The notes below the pieces were generated by a model, which saw only the letters and a program-made list of their open reading frames with translations, did no database searches and had not been told where the DNA came from. Shown piece after piece: positions 1-6,941 of a stretch of 11,627 nucleotides of DNA. The position numbers were made by a program, and so were the translations under genes. This stretch comes from Porticoccus sp963925605 (GTDB lineage: Bacteria > Pseudomonadota > Gammaproteobacteria > Pseudomonadales > Porticoccaceae), in NCBI GenBank assembly GCA_963925605.1, contig CAWURY010000005.1, positions 1 through 11,627 on the forward strand. Reading direction: 5' to 3'. Numbering within the stretch: the stretch's first letter is position 1; every line of letters begins with the position of its first letter.

Positions 1-62
1 ATTAGAACATCAATACAATTAGCAAATAAGATCCAACAGATGTATTCTGTAAGGAAATAATG

Positions 63-68
63 AAGGGG
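63..68 (+). promoter_or_regulatory. Ribosome binding site for the His-rich protein
   Basis: AAGGGG lies 7 bases before the ATG at 76. It supports translation of the repeat ORF in this frame rather than in the overlapping frame that starts at 134. Confidence 0.6.
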
Positions 69-75
69 TGAAGAC

Positions 76-321
76 ATGAAAATGCTACAAAAAATATGTT
101 TTATTTTGTTGTTGGGCTCAATTTCAAGTACTTATGGCGCACATCATGAAACAGCTGAATCTTCAGGCCACGAAGCTCCTCAGGGTCATGAAGGTCATGA
201 AGCTCCTCAGGGTCATGAAGGTCCTCAGGGTCATGAAGGTCATGAAGGTCATGAAGGTCATGAAGGTCATGAAGGTCATGAAGGTCATGAAGGTCATGGG
301 CCTGCTGAGGGCTCTGAATAA
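76..321 (+). CDS. Small exported His/Glu/Gly-repeat protein of unknown function
   Basis: An 81-residue protein that I do not recognise as a named family. Residues 1-22 look like a Sec signal peptide: Lys at 2 and 6, a hydrophobic core ICFILLLG, then a small-residue cleavage site near TYGA/HH. The predicted mature part is about 59 residues, with 14 His and 15 Glu and no Cys or aromatic residue. It consists of GHEAPQ/GHE units that end in seven perfect GHE triplets (residues 52-72), then GHGPAEGSE. Such regularly spaced His beside acidic residues can bind divalent metals such as Ni, Zn or Cu, so a periplasmic metal-binding or buffering role is possible, but this is inference. A good ribosome site, AAGGGG at 63-68, lies 7 bases before the ATG. 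The ORF opens 59 bases before a rhodanese gene on the same strand. The low-complexity mature part probably has no stable fold without ligand. Confidence 0.72.
   Translation: MKMLQKICFILLLGSISSTYGAHHETAESSGHEAPQGHEGHEAPQGHEGPQGHEGHEGHEGHEGHEGHEGHEGHGPAEGSE
184..298 (+). repeat. In-frame 9-bp minisatellite (GGTCATGAA)
   Basis: The unit GGTCATGAA encodes Gly-His-Glu. Seven identical copies run head to tail from 229 to 291, followed by a partial copy (GGTCATG, 292-298). Further identical copies occur at 184-192, 193-201 and 211-219, interrupted by GCTCCTCAG or CCTCAG (Ala-Pro-Gln, Pro-Gln) segments. The bases are identical between copies, including the third codon positions. That points to recent slippage or recombination expansion rather than old protein-level selection alone. 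Because the unit is a multiple of three, gain or loss of copies keeps the reading frame. Confidence 0.93.
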
Positions 322-380
322 ACAGAAGAGTATAAATCTAAAAGTTTAAAGATTGGTTAGATTGATAGGGATGCCAAGAG

Positions 381-707
381 ATGACAAAAGCAATCACCGC
401 AACAGAGGCTTTTGTTCTTATTGAAGATGATAAAGCTATTTTAATTGATGTGCGCGAAGCTGATGAATTCAAAGGTGGGCATATTGCTGGTGCAATATCT
501 GTCCCTCTTAGCTCGCTAGAGGACGGATTTAAAATGCTCGACATTCCAAAGGATAAGACCATCTTATTTCAGTGTCTAAAGGGAGCCAGAGGTAAAATGG
601 CGTGTGAGCGCATACAAAAACTTGGATTGTATCAAAATAAAATGATCAACCTCGAAGGCGGTATTCAGGCATGGAAGGAGAGCGGTTTGCCTGTGATAGG
701 TGCGTAA
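381..707 (+). CDS. Single-domain rhodanese-like protein
   Basis: A 108-residue protein made of one rhodanese domain. The LIDVREADEF block is at residues 21-30, followed by GGHIAGAISVPL (32-43), which is the usual entry motif of the fold. The predicted active-site Cys65 sits in the loop CLKGAR, which fits the six-residue Cys-x-x-Gly-x-Arg pattern of sulfurtransferases. The end of the fold is LEGGIQAWKESGLPV (91-105). Family members carry a persulfide on this Cys and pass sulfur to acceptors such as cyanide, thiols or biosynthetic partners; the real partner here cannot be read from the sequence. There is no signal peptide or membrane segment, so it should be cytoplasmic. The length is normal for a stand-alone GlpE/PspE-like domain. 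AGGG at 367-370 is a plausible ribosome site about 10 bases before the ATG. It follows the His-rich gene and precedes the SOUL gene on the same strand. Confidence 0.9.
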   Translation: MTKAITATEAFVLIEDDKAILIDVREADEFKGGHIAGAISVPLSSLEDGFKMLDIPKDKTILFQCLKGARGKMACERIQKLGLYQNKMINLEGGIQAWKESGLPVIGA

Positions 708-793
708 TATGCAGATATCAGGAACTTCAATCCGAGCACTAATACATCATAAACCTAAAAGTTGGTTTGATTGGCAAAAGAAAATAAAAATTG

Positions 794-1363
794 ATGAAAA
801 ATTTAATTTCGATCATTTTTCTTTTGGTCTTAGGTGGCACTAACTCTATGGCTGTAGAAGAAGCCATATATACGACTATCTTTGCCGATGAAAATTTTGA
901 GACAAGATATTACGAGCCACAAATCCTCGCTGAAATAGGGGTAGATGGAGATTTTGAGGGAGCTGGAAGTAACGCATTTAGTCAGCTCTTTAGATACATT
1001 TCTGGAGAAAACACCTCCCAAAAAAAAATTAAAATGACTGCACCTGTTAGCCAGCAACAAAAAAATGGCCAATGGTTAGTGAGTTTTATGATGCCCCCTG
1101 GCTCTTCTTTAGAGGCATTGCCTCAACCTAAGAATTCCACTATTAACCTCCGCCAATTTCCTGTAAGACATGTTGCTTCTATCCGGTACTCTGGATTTTG
1201 GACCGAAAAGAGCTATCTGCATCATTTATATTTATTGAGCAGGTGGATATCCAGTCAAGGGTTGCAAATCTCTGGTACACCTATATGGGCACGTTATAAC
1301 GCGCCATATATGCCATGGTTTATGAGAAGGAATGAAATATTAATACCGATTAAAAAGCCTTAA
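794..1363 (+). CDS. Exported SOUL-family (heme-binding-like) protein
   Basis: I place the start at the ATG at 794, giving 189 residues; an in-frame TTG directly before it (791) would add one residue. Residues 1-20 form a signal peptide (MKNLISIIFLLVLG... ending SMA), so the protein is probably periplasmic. The rest matches the SOUL/HEBP fold over its whole length. The features seen are RYYEPQILAEI (38-48), FSQLFRYISGEN (62-73), the hallmark KIKMTAPV (78-85), SFMMPP (97-102) and a C-terminal segment RYNAPYMPWFMRRNEILI (167-184). Eukaryotic relatives bind heme or porphyrins. For bacterial members the ligand is mostly untested, so heme binding here is a family-level expectation and not shown. 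There is no strong ribosome site just upstream, only an A-rich stretch. The gene is 86 bases after the rhodanese gene on the same strand and converges on glnE with 54 bases between the stops. Confidence 0.88.
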   Translation: MKNLISIIFLLVLGGTNSMAVEEAIYTTIFADENFETRYYEPQILAEIGVDGDFEGAGSNAFSQLFRYISGENTSQKKIKMTAPVSQQQKNGQWLVSFMMPPGSSLEALPQPKNSTINLRQFPVRHVASIRYSGFWTEKSYLHHLYLLSRWISSQGLQISGTPIWARYNAPYMPWFMRRNEILIPIKKP

Positions 1364-1417
1364 AGATTTAATACAAGAGACCGTTGTGTGTGACATATCT
1401 TAAATAAAATTAAAGTT

Positions 1418-4375
1418 TTAGCTACCGCTTCTTTGCTCCTGAAGCAGCTTGTTCCAACACGAGATAACCTGTGTTCGTTCAGCAGAATATCTTGAGGATT
1501 TTATGGTAAGTGGTAATTTTTGTAGCTGAAGTCTATGTCCCTCTGAGCGATAACTTACATAGGACTGGATTAGGTTTTCTGCGTCTTCAGGTAGCATTAA
1601 ACCCTTGCTGCTCAAGTATTCTAGAATTCTGATATTATCACTCCAGCGAGCTAAATTAGTAAATTGATGGGCATAAGATAAGACCTGAAATTGAACTATA
1701 AATTCGATATCAACGATCCCGCCAGCGTCATGTTTAATATTAAAGGTGGTGTAATCAGCAGCTATATTTGCTTGTTTGGTCGCTTTTTTTGGTTTGTTTT
1801 TGGCATGATTTTTTTCGATTATACTGTTGCGCATCTTTTCGCGCATCTGGCATATGTCAGATGCGAGTTTTCCGATCTCTCTTTTTTGACATAAAACCTT
1901 AGATCGTAAGTCGTTAAATTTTTCAATTAATGCATTGGATCCAGCCACAGGTCTTGCTCTGATCAATGCTTGATGCTCCCATGTCCAGGCATCGTTTAGC
2001 TGATATTTTTCAAAGGCCGCCAATGAAGAAACGAGCATGCCAGAATGCCCTGAGGGTCTAAGGCGCACATCTACATCATAAAGCACACCAGAAGCCGTAC
2101 GAATGGTTAAAATATGAATAATTTTTTGCCCTAATCTTAAAAAAAATGTAGAATTATCAATAGATTGATGGCCATCTGTTGATTTATTTTCACTGGCATC
2201 ATAAATAAATACTAAGTCAAGATCTGAGCTGTAACCTAACTCTATGCTGCCAAGTTTTCCATAGCCTATAACTAAAAATTCCGGCTTTTTGTTAGCATGA
2301 CCTAAGGGGCTTCCATAAAGATCGATCATCTGACTCCAGGCAATTTCGACGGTGTGGGTCAAAATTACCTCCGCCAGCAAGGTTAAATAGTCGCTGACCT
2401 TCATCAGGGGTAGCGCACCTATTATTTCACAGGTTGCCACACGTAATGTATGCGAAAGCTTAAAGTAACGGAGCGCTTCTATTTGTGCGCCCAAGTCGTC
2501 AGACGGCGTTCTTAATAGTCGCTGCCTTAATTCATCTGCCAGTTCATCTTTGCTGGGAAGGCTATAGAGTAGTCGGTGATCTAGTAGTTCGTCTAGCATG
2601 GCAGGGTTGCGCGATAGCTCCTCGGTAATCCAAGGGCTGGCGGCACAGAGTTGAAGAGTCACCTTCAATGCCTTTGGGTTCTCTTTGAGTAAAGATAAAT
2701 AGGGACTGCGACGTGCTATTGATTCAATGACTTGAAAAATACGAGCTAACGTAGTCGTATTATTTTCTAAGCCGGCACAAACAACAATGAGATTTGGGAT
2801 GAGGGCGTCAAGACGAATACGTGCCTCTGTAGCCATAAATAGGACTGATCGACTTTGCTGTAATGCTCTAATGAGGCTCAAAGTTTCTTGAGTGTTGATA
2901 TAGCCAATTGAATTCAATTTTACTGCCATGCTCTCATCGGAGTCTGACTGCCAGATATCCTGAGCTTGAGAAGTATCGTGCTTCTCGTCATCGTTTTTAT
3001 CAGGCATGGGTTCATTGGCAATAATTGATTTAAACAATAATCCAATCGCAGAACGATATTTTTCAAGACTACATGAAAATCCTCCCCAATCATCAAACCC
3101 CATCAGATGTGCAATTTTGAGTTGATCTAATGCTTTATCTGGCATTACATGAGTCTGTAGATCTCCCATCCCTTGCAAAATATGTTCTACATTACGTAAA
3201 AATATGTAGCCTTCATTGAGCGTATTAATGTCTAAAGTAGGTAGAAATTTTTCAGATTCCATTAAGGCTACAGTATTTTTTAGTGACTGAGATTGAAATC
3301 GTACATCGCGCCCACCATGTATGATTTGAAAGGCTTGCACTATAAATTCTATTTCCCTAATACCACCAGCACCCAGTTTGATATTACTGGTCATGCCTTT
3401 GTTTTTCACTTCTCGATTGATTAAAACTTTCATGTTACGCAAAGATTCTAGAGTACTAAAATCAGTATATTTTCGGTAGATAAAGGGTCGTAATATGGCC
3501 ATTAGCTTGGCCCCAGCCTTCTGGTCTCCAGCCACTACTCGGGCTTTAACCATAGCGTAGCGTTCCCAGTCACGTCCCTGAGTTTGATAGTACTCTTCCA
3601 TGGCATCGAAACTAGAGATCAAGCACCCACTTTGTCCATAGGGACGTAAACGCATGTCTACTCGAAATACAAAGCCACCATCATTTTTGGTATCCAATGC
3701 CTGTATGAGTTTTTGGCTTAGGCGTACAAAAAACTCTTGATTGCTGATGCTATATTGGCTACCTTGAGTTTTTCCATCCTCTGGGTAGGCAAAAATTAAA
3801 TCGATATCTGAAGATATATTAAGCTCCCAGCCACCTAGTTTTCCCATTCCCAGTACTACCATTTCCTGCGGTTCGCCTTGAGGGTTAGTGGGCGTTCCCC
3901 ATGCTTGACAAGCTGTATTGTAAGAAAATTTTAGGGCAATTTGTAGGCACGCCTCAGCCAAAGAGGTCATATCAGCAGTGGTTTCTTTTAAGTTAGCTTC
4001 TTTGCTGAAATCCCGCCAAATAATGCGTATTATTTCCCGATTTCTAAACTGTCTTAATATTTTAAGTAAATCTTCTTCGGTCTCGGTGCTACTTAGGAGT
4101 TTTGATAGACGATATTTCATGCCACTTTGCTCGTAGGTTGCATGAAGGTCGCCAGAATTGATCAACTGCTTAAGAATATCGGGGGTTTTGCTGCATGACA
4201 TGGCAACAAACTCACTGCAACTCCATACTCGTTTGAGTTGCCAAGATAGCTTACTTTTTCCAGCAAGTAGGGACACAAGCCATTGTGACTGCTCTGTGGT
4301 GGCTACATGCTTGAAGTGCTGTAAACGTAACTGCCACTGTTTATCCAATAATGTAGGTAGTATTTTTTCACTCAT
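1418..4375 (-). CDS. glnE: Bifunctional glutamine synthetase adenylyltransferase/deadenylylase
   Basis: This 985-residue protein adds AMP to, and removes it by phosphorolysis from, a Tyr of each glutamine synthetase subunit. In the known pathway PII protein and glutamine signal nitrogen status to it. Two nucleotidyltransferase halves are visible. The N-terminal deadenylylase half has GMGKLGGWELN-SSDIDLIF (176-195), a second acidic site FRVDMRLRPYG (237-247) and LGAGGIREIEFIVQ (334-347). The C-terminal adenylylase half has GYGKLGSIELGYSSDLDLVF (704-723), VDVRLRPSG (768-776) and HDAGGIVDIEFIVQ (882-895). All catalytic Asp pairs are intact. The protein is about 40 residues longer than the E. coli enzyme (946). 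Part of the excess is a Lys-rich insertion near residues 855-874, and some is in the linker near 458-482. The ATG at 4375 is preceded by an AGGTTGAG-like ribosome site. The gene stands alone on this strand and is divergent from the SulP gene. Confidence 0.97.
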   Translation of the reverse strand: MSEKILPTLLDKQWQLRLQHFKHVATTEQSQWLVSLLAGKSKLSWQLKRVWSCSEFVAMSCSKTPDILKQLINSGDLHATYEQSGMKYRLSKLLSSTETEEDLLKILRQFRNREIIRIIWRDFSKEANLKETTADMTSLAEACLQIALKFSYNTACQAWGTPTNPQGEPQEMVVLGMGKLGGWELNISSDIDLIFAYPEDGKTQGSQYSISNQEFFVRLSQKLIQALDTKNDGGFVFRVDMRLRPYGQSGCLISSFDAMEEYYQTQGRDWERYAMVKARVVAGDQKAGAKLMAILRPFIYRKYTDFSTLESLRNMKVLINREVKNKGMTSNIKLGAGGIREIEFIVQAFQIIHGGRDVRFQSQSLKNTVALMESEKFLPTLDINTLNEGYIFLRNVEHILQGMGDLQTHVMPDKALDQLKIAHLMGFDDWGGFSCSLEKYRSAIGLLFKSIIANEPMPDKNDDEKHDTSQAQDIWQSDSDESMAVKLNSIGYINTQETLSLIRALQQSRSVLFMATEARIRLDALIPNLIVVCAGLENNTTTLARIFQVIESIARRSPYLSLLKENPKALKVTLQLCAASPWITEELSRNPAMLDELLDHRLLYSLPSKDELADELRQRLLRTPSDDLGAQIEALRYFKLSHTLRVATCEIIGALPLMKVSDYLTLLAEVILTHTVEIAWSQMIDLYGSPLGHANKKPEFLVIGYGKLGSIELGYSSDLDLVFIYDASENKSTDGHQSIDNSTFFLRLGQKIIHILTIRTASGVLYDVDVRLRPSGHSGMLVSSLAAFEKYQLNDAWTWEHQALIRARPVAGSNALIEKFNDLRSKVLCQKREIGKLASDICQMREKMRNSIIEKNHAKNKPKKATKQANIAADYTTFNIKHDAGGIVDIEFIVQFQVLSYAHQFTNLARWSDNIRILEYLSSKGLMLPEDAENLIQSYVSYRSEGHRLQLQKLPLTIKSSRYSAERTQVISCWNKLLQEQRSGS

Positions 4376-4416
4376 TTTAAGCTCAACCTAGTCCTCATAT
4401 TATCGATATGTCTTGA

Positions 4417-4422
4417 TTATAG
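4417..4422 (-). promoter_or_regulatory. Candidate -10 box for glnE
   Basis: On the minus strand this reads TATAAT, a perfect sigma-70 -10 hexamer, about 42 bases before the glnE ATG. The position 17-18 bases further upstream (near 4440-4446) reads AACCCA/TAACCC, which is a poor -35, so the call rests on one hexamer only. An inverted repeat CATAT-N5-ATATG at 4396-4410 lies between this box and the start codon. Confidence 0.3.
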
Positions 4423-4496
4423 TGGTAATAGCCGAGTTTGGGTTAGCATTCAGTCTATGCTCTGATAAGATGCCTAATTTTTATCGGAAACCAGTT

Positions 4497-6062
4497 ATGT
4501 TCAGCCTAATTATCAACAAAGAGTCGAATATAAAAAATGATCTGCTTTCTGGGTTAACCGTTGCTCTGGCCCTGGTTCCTGAAGCGGTGGCTTTCGCTTT
4601 TGTTGCAGGAGTAGCGCCAATGGTCGGCTTGTATGCGGCGTTTATAATGGGGTTAGTAGCTGCCGCATTGGGTGGTCGACCTGGAATGATTTCTGGTGCT
4701 ACTGGCGCTATGGCCGTGGTGGTGGTAGCGCTTGTTGCAAGTCACGGTATTCAATACTTGTTTGCCGCCGTGGCATTGGCAGGGTTATTACAAATGATGT
4801 TTGGAGTTTTTCGTCTGGGTAAGTTTATCCGTCTAGTCCCTTATCCAGTAATGTTGGGCTTTGTTAACGGCTTAGCTATCGTTATTTTTCTAGCCCAACT
4901 TGGTCAATTTAAAGTGATTGATGCCTCTGGAGCGCTAGATTGGATGCAAAATGGGCAACTTTATTTGATGACAGCATTAGTAGCACTAACCATGGTGATT
5001 ATTCATTTTTTACCTAAACTGACTACTGCTGTGCCCGCGTCGTTGGTTGCTATTATTGTGGTGACACTGATGGTTCATGGACTCCATATGGATGCTCGAA
5101 CCGTCATTGATTTTGTTCGTGATATGCTGCCAGCGGCAGAACAAGCAACAGCAAGCTTGGAAGGAAATTTACCAAGTTTTGCTATTCCTCTCGTTCCTTT
5201 TTCTCTGGAAACTTTAAAAATTATTGGCCCTTATGCAGTTATTCTGTCACTGGTAGGCTTAATTGAATCGCTGCTGACACTTTCTTTGATTGATGACCTT
5301 ACTAACACGCGTGGTCGCGGCAACCGTGAGTGTGCCGCTCAAGGGTTAGGTAACATTGCCAATGGTTTTTTTGGCGGAATGGGCGGTTGCGCGATGATTG
5401 GCCAGAGCATGATAAATATTAATTCTGGCGGTCGCGGTCGATTGTCCGGCGTTACTGCAGCGCTAATGCTACTGGCATGCATCTTGTTTGCTGCTAATCT
5501 TATCGAGATGATTCCGTTAGCTGCTTTGGTTGGCGTGATGTTTATGGTAGTGCTGGGCACATTCGAGTGGGCCTCTTTTCGTATTTTTCGTGGCATGCAA
5601 ACAAGCGATGCACTTATCTCTATCTTAGTGGCATCAGTCACGGTGTATGCTGATTTAGCCATTGCTGTCATTGTCGGTGTCATTGTATCTGCGCTGGTGT
5701 TTGCTTGGGAACATGCAAAGCATGTCGCCGTCACCACCTATATAGACGAGGATGGCTGGAAAGTTTATGAACTTCATGGTCCTATATTTTTTGGCTCAGT
5801 GAGTAACTTTAAGGAGTTATTTTCACCAAAAGATGACCCCAATGATGTGGTAATTGAGTTTAAAAAATCTCGGGTCTCCGACTCTTCTGCCATCGAAGCT
5901 CTGCATGGATTGGCTCACAAGTATCAAAAATTGGGAAAAAAACTGCATCTTCGCCACCTCAGCGAAGACTGTATGCAGTTATTAGATGATGCGGCTCGGT
6001 ATGTAGAAATTAATGTTAACGAAGATCCCCGCTATAAAGTGGCGGTGGACGTCCCTAATTAG
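4497..6062 (+). CDS. SulP (SLC26)-family anion transporter with STAS domain
   Basis: An inner-membrane carrier of the SulP family, whose members move sulfate, bicarbonate or other anions, often with Na+ or H+. From the ATG at 4497 it has 521 residues. The opening NDLLSGLTVALALVPEAVAFAF is typical of SulP transmembrane segment 1. ISGATGAM (about 66-73) is the conserved TM3 region, and LVPYPVMLGFVNGL and GMGGCAMIGQSMININSGGRGRLSG (about 295-318) are family hallmarks. Many hydrophobic segments run to about residue 405. A cytoplasmic STAS domain follows (about 417-510), with VSDSSAIEAL at the position equivalent to the phosphorylated loop of anti-sigma-factor antagonists. In-frame TTG 4413 and ATG 4470 would add 28 or 9 residues without homology value. 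I prefer 4497 because MFSL is a common SulP beginning and GGA at 4486-4488 is well spaced. The substrate is not readable. It resembles BicA-like members as much as sulfate carriers. Confidence 0.93.
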   Translation: MFSLIINKESNIKNDLLSGLTVALALVPEAVAFAFVAGVAPMVGLYAAFIMGLVAAALGGRPGMISGATGAMAVVVVALVASHGIQYLFAAVALAGLLQMMFGVFRLGKFIRLVPYPVMLGFVNGLAIVIFLAQLGQFKVIDASGALDWMQNGQLYLMTALVALTMVIIHFLPKLTTAVPASLVAIIVVTLMVHGLHMDARTVIDFVRDMLPAAEQATASLEGNLPSFAIPLVPFSLETLKIIGPYAVILSLVGLIESLLTLSLIDDLTNTRGRGNRECAAQGLGNIANGFFGGMGGCAMIGQSMININSGGRGRLSGVTAALMLLACILFAANLIEMIPLAALVGVMFMVVLGTFEWASFRIFRGMQTSDALISILVASVTVYADLAIAVIVGVIVSALVFAWEHAKHVAVTTYIDEDGWKVYELHGPIFFGSVSNFKELFSPKDDPNDVVIEFKKSRVSDSSAIEALHGLAHKYQKLGKKLHLRHLSEDCMQLLDDAARYVEINVNEDPRYKVAVDVPN

Positions 6063-6075
6063 TGCAGTAGTGCCT

Positions 6076-6852
6076 TTATAGCCAGTCCCATTGGGCGCGT
6101 GTTTTACGTGGTGCATTTTTCATCATAAGGTCCCATAGCCAAGCAGGGATCGTCCGCATAATGATCGCCACCCACCTCATCTGCCAAGGGAAGATAATGA
6201 ATTTCTTCTTCTTCTTGATGGCTTTGGAGAATTTTTTTGCTGCAACTTCTGGAGCCATCAGAAAAGGCATGGAAAATCTATTGAGATCTGTCATCGGTGT
6301 TTTGATATAGCCAGGAGCGATCGTTGTAACTGTCAATCCATCTGAATTGAGCTCTACACGTAAACTTTCTAGATAAGCAATCACAGCAGCTTTTGAGGCG
6401 CTATAAGCACCCGCTCCAGGTAAGCCCCTTACGCCTGCAATGCTTGCTATTCCTACAAGACTGCCTTTTTTTTCTTTTTTCATGGCTGAAAGGAAGGGTT
6501 GAAAAGTGTTTACCATTCCAATGAGATTGATATCAATGATTGCTTTGAATATGGCTGTATCAGTTTTATTTTCAGTCAGTGTTCCAGAGCTAACTCCGGC
6601 ACTAGAAATCACAATATCTGGCACTCCGTGTTGGAGCATAAAATGCTGGGCAGCCTTATTTAAAGCTTCTTCATCTCGAACATCAGCAACATAAGTAGCA
6701 TTTTCTACCCCTAAGTTATTTTTGAGGGATAGCAAGAGTTCTTGGCGGCGCGCAACTAAGCCTAGGGTGGCACCTTGACGGGCATACTCATGAGCAAGCG
6801 ACTGGCCGATCCCGCTAGAGGCACCAGTAATAAAAACCTTGAGTGCTGCCAT
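6076..6852 (-). CDS. SDR-family NAD(P)-dependent oxidoreductase
   Basis: This 258-residue classical short-chain dehydrogenase would use NAD(P)H to oxidise or reduce a hydroxyl or carbonyl group; the substrate is unknown. The cofactor loop TGASSGIG is at residues 9-16. VARR (33-36) has basic residues after beta-2, which favours NADP(H). D57 of ADVRD contacts adenine. The usual NNAG is SSAG (83-86). The catalytic set is N109, S137 (in GIASIAG), Y150 and K154 (YSASK), all present. PGYIKTPM (180-187) follows the active site. The C-terminal part has a poly-Lys patch (213-217) and then a Trp-rich hydrophobic or amphipathic stretch (about 223-245), which suggests peripheral membrane contact. The ATG at 6852 has AAGG (6862-6865) nine bases upstream. 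It ends 13 bases from the convergent SulP gene and lies 89 bases downstream of the transporter on the same strand. Confidence 0.93.
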   Translation of the reverse strand: MAALKVFITGASSGIGQSLAHEYARQGATLGLVARRQELLLSLKNNLGVENATYVADVRDEEALNKAAQHFMLQHGVPDIVISSAGVSSGTLTENKTDTAIFKAIIDINLIGMVNTFQPFLSAMKKEKKGSLVGIASIAGVRGLPGAGAYSASKAAVIAYLESLRVELNSDGLTVTTIAPGYIKTPMTDLNRFSMPFLMAPEVAAKKFSKAIKKKKKFIIFPWQMRWVAIIMRTIPAWLWDLMMKNAPRKTRAQWDWL

Positions 6853-6941
6853 ACTAAGTCGCCTTGTATAAATTTAGTGGACCGATCATATCGCTCAGTC
6901 TAGTTGCCTCAAGTAGGGAAGTACATCCTCTCCTCTAGATC

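Noticed and set aside
60..71. A mini reading frame ATG-AAG-GGG-TGA before the His-rich gene that could act as a leader peptide
   Set aside because: It coincides with the ribosome site of the real gene and has none of its own.
134..349. An overlapping reading frame over the minisatellite that gives a Val-Met-Lys repeat peptide
   Set aside because: It is the second frame of the same 9-bp repeat, has no ribosome site or signal peptide, and the other frame has both.
751..768. Hairpin AAACC...GGTTT between the rhodanese and SOUL genes as a terminator
   Set aside because: The five-pair stem is AT-biased, the loop is large and no T-run follows.
1784..1790. A7 run (T7 on the plus strand) in glnE, forming an in-frame A-AAA-AAA slippery sequence that might cause programmed frameshifting
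   Set aside because: The full-length frame continues with all conserved C-terminal GlnE motifs, and I see no stimulating hairpin or Shine-Dalgarno element. A Lys-rich stretch in AT-rich DNA explains it.
5339..5737. 132-codon open frame on the minus strand inside the SulP gene
   Set aside because: It is a shadow of the well-conserved SulP coding frame, with no recognisable protein features and no ribosome site.
6884..6894. CGAT-CAT-ATCG inverted repeat between the NhaC-like and SDR genes as an operator or terminator
   Set aside because: Four-base arms with a three-base loop are expected by chance, and no T-run or promoter element is linked to it.
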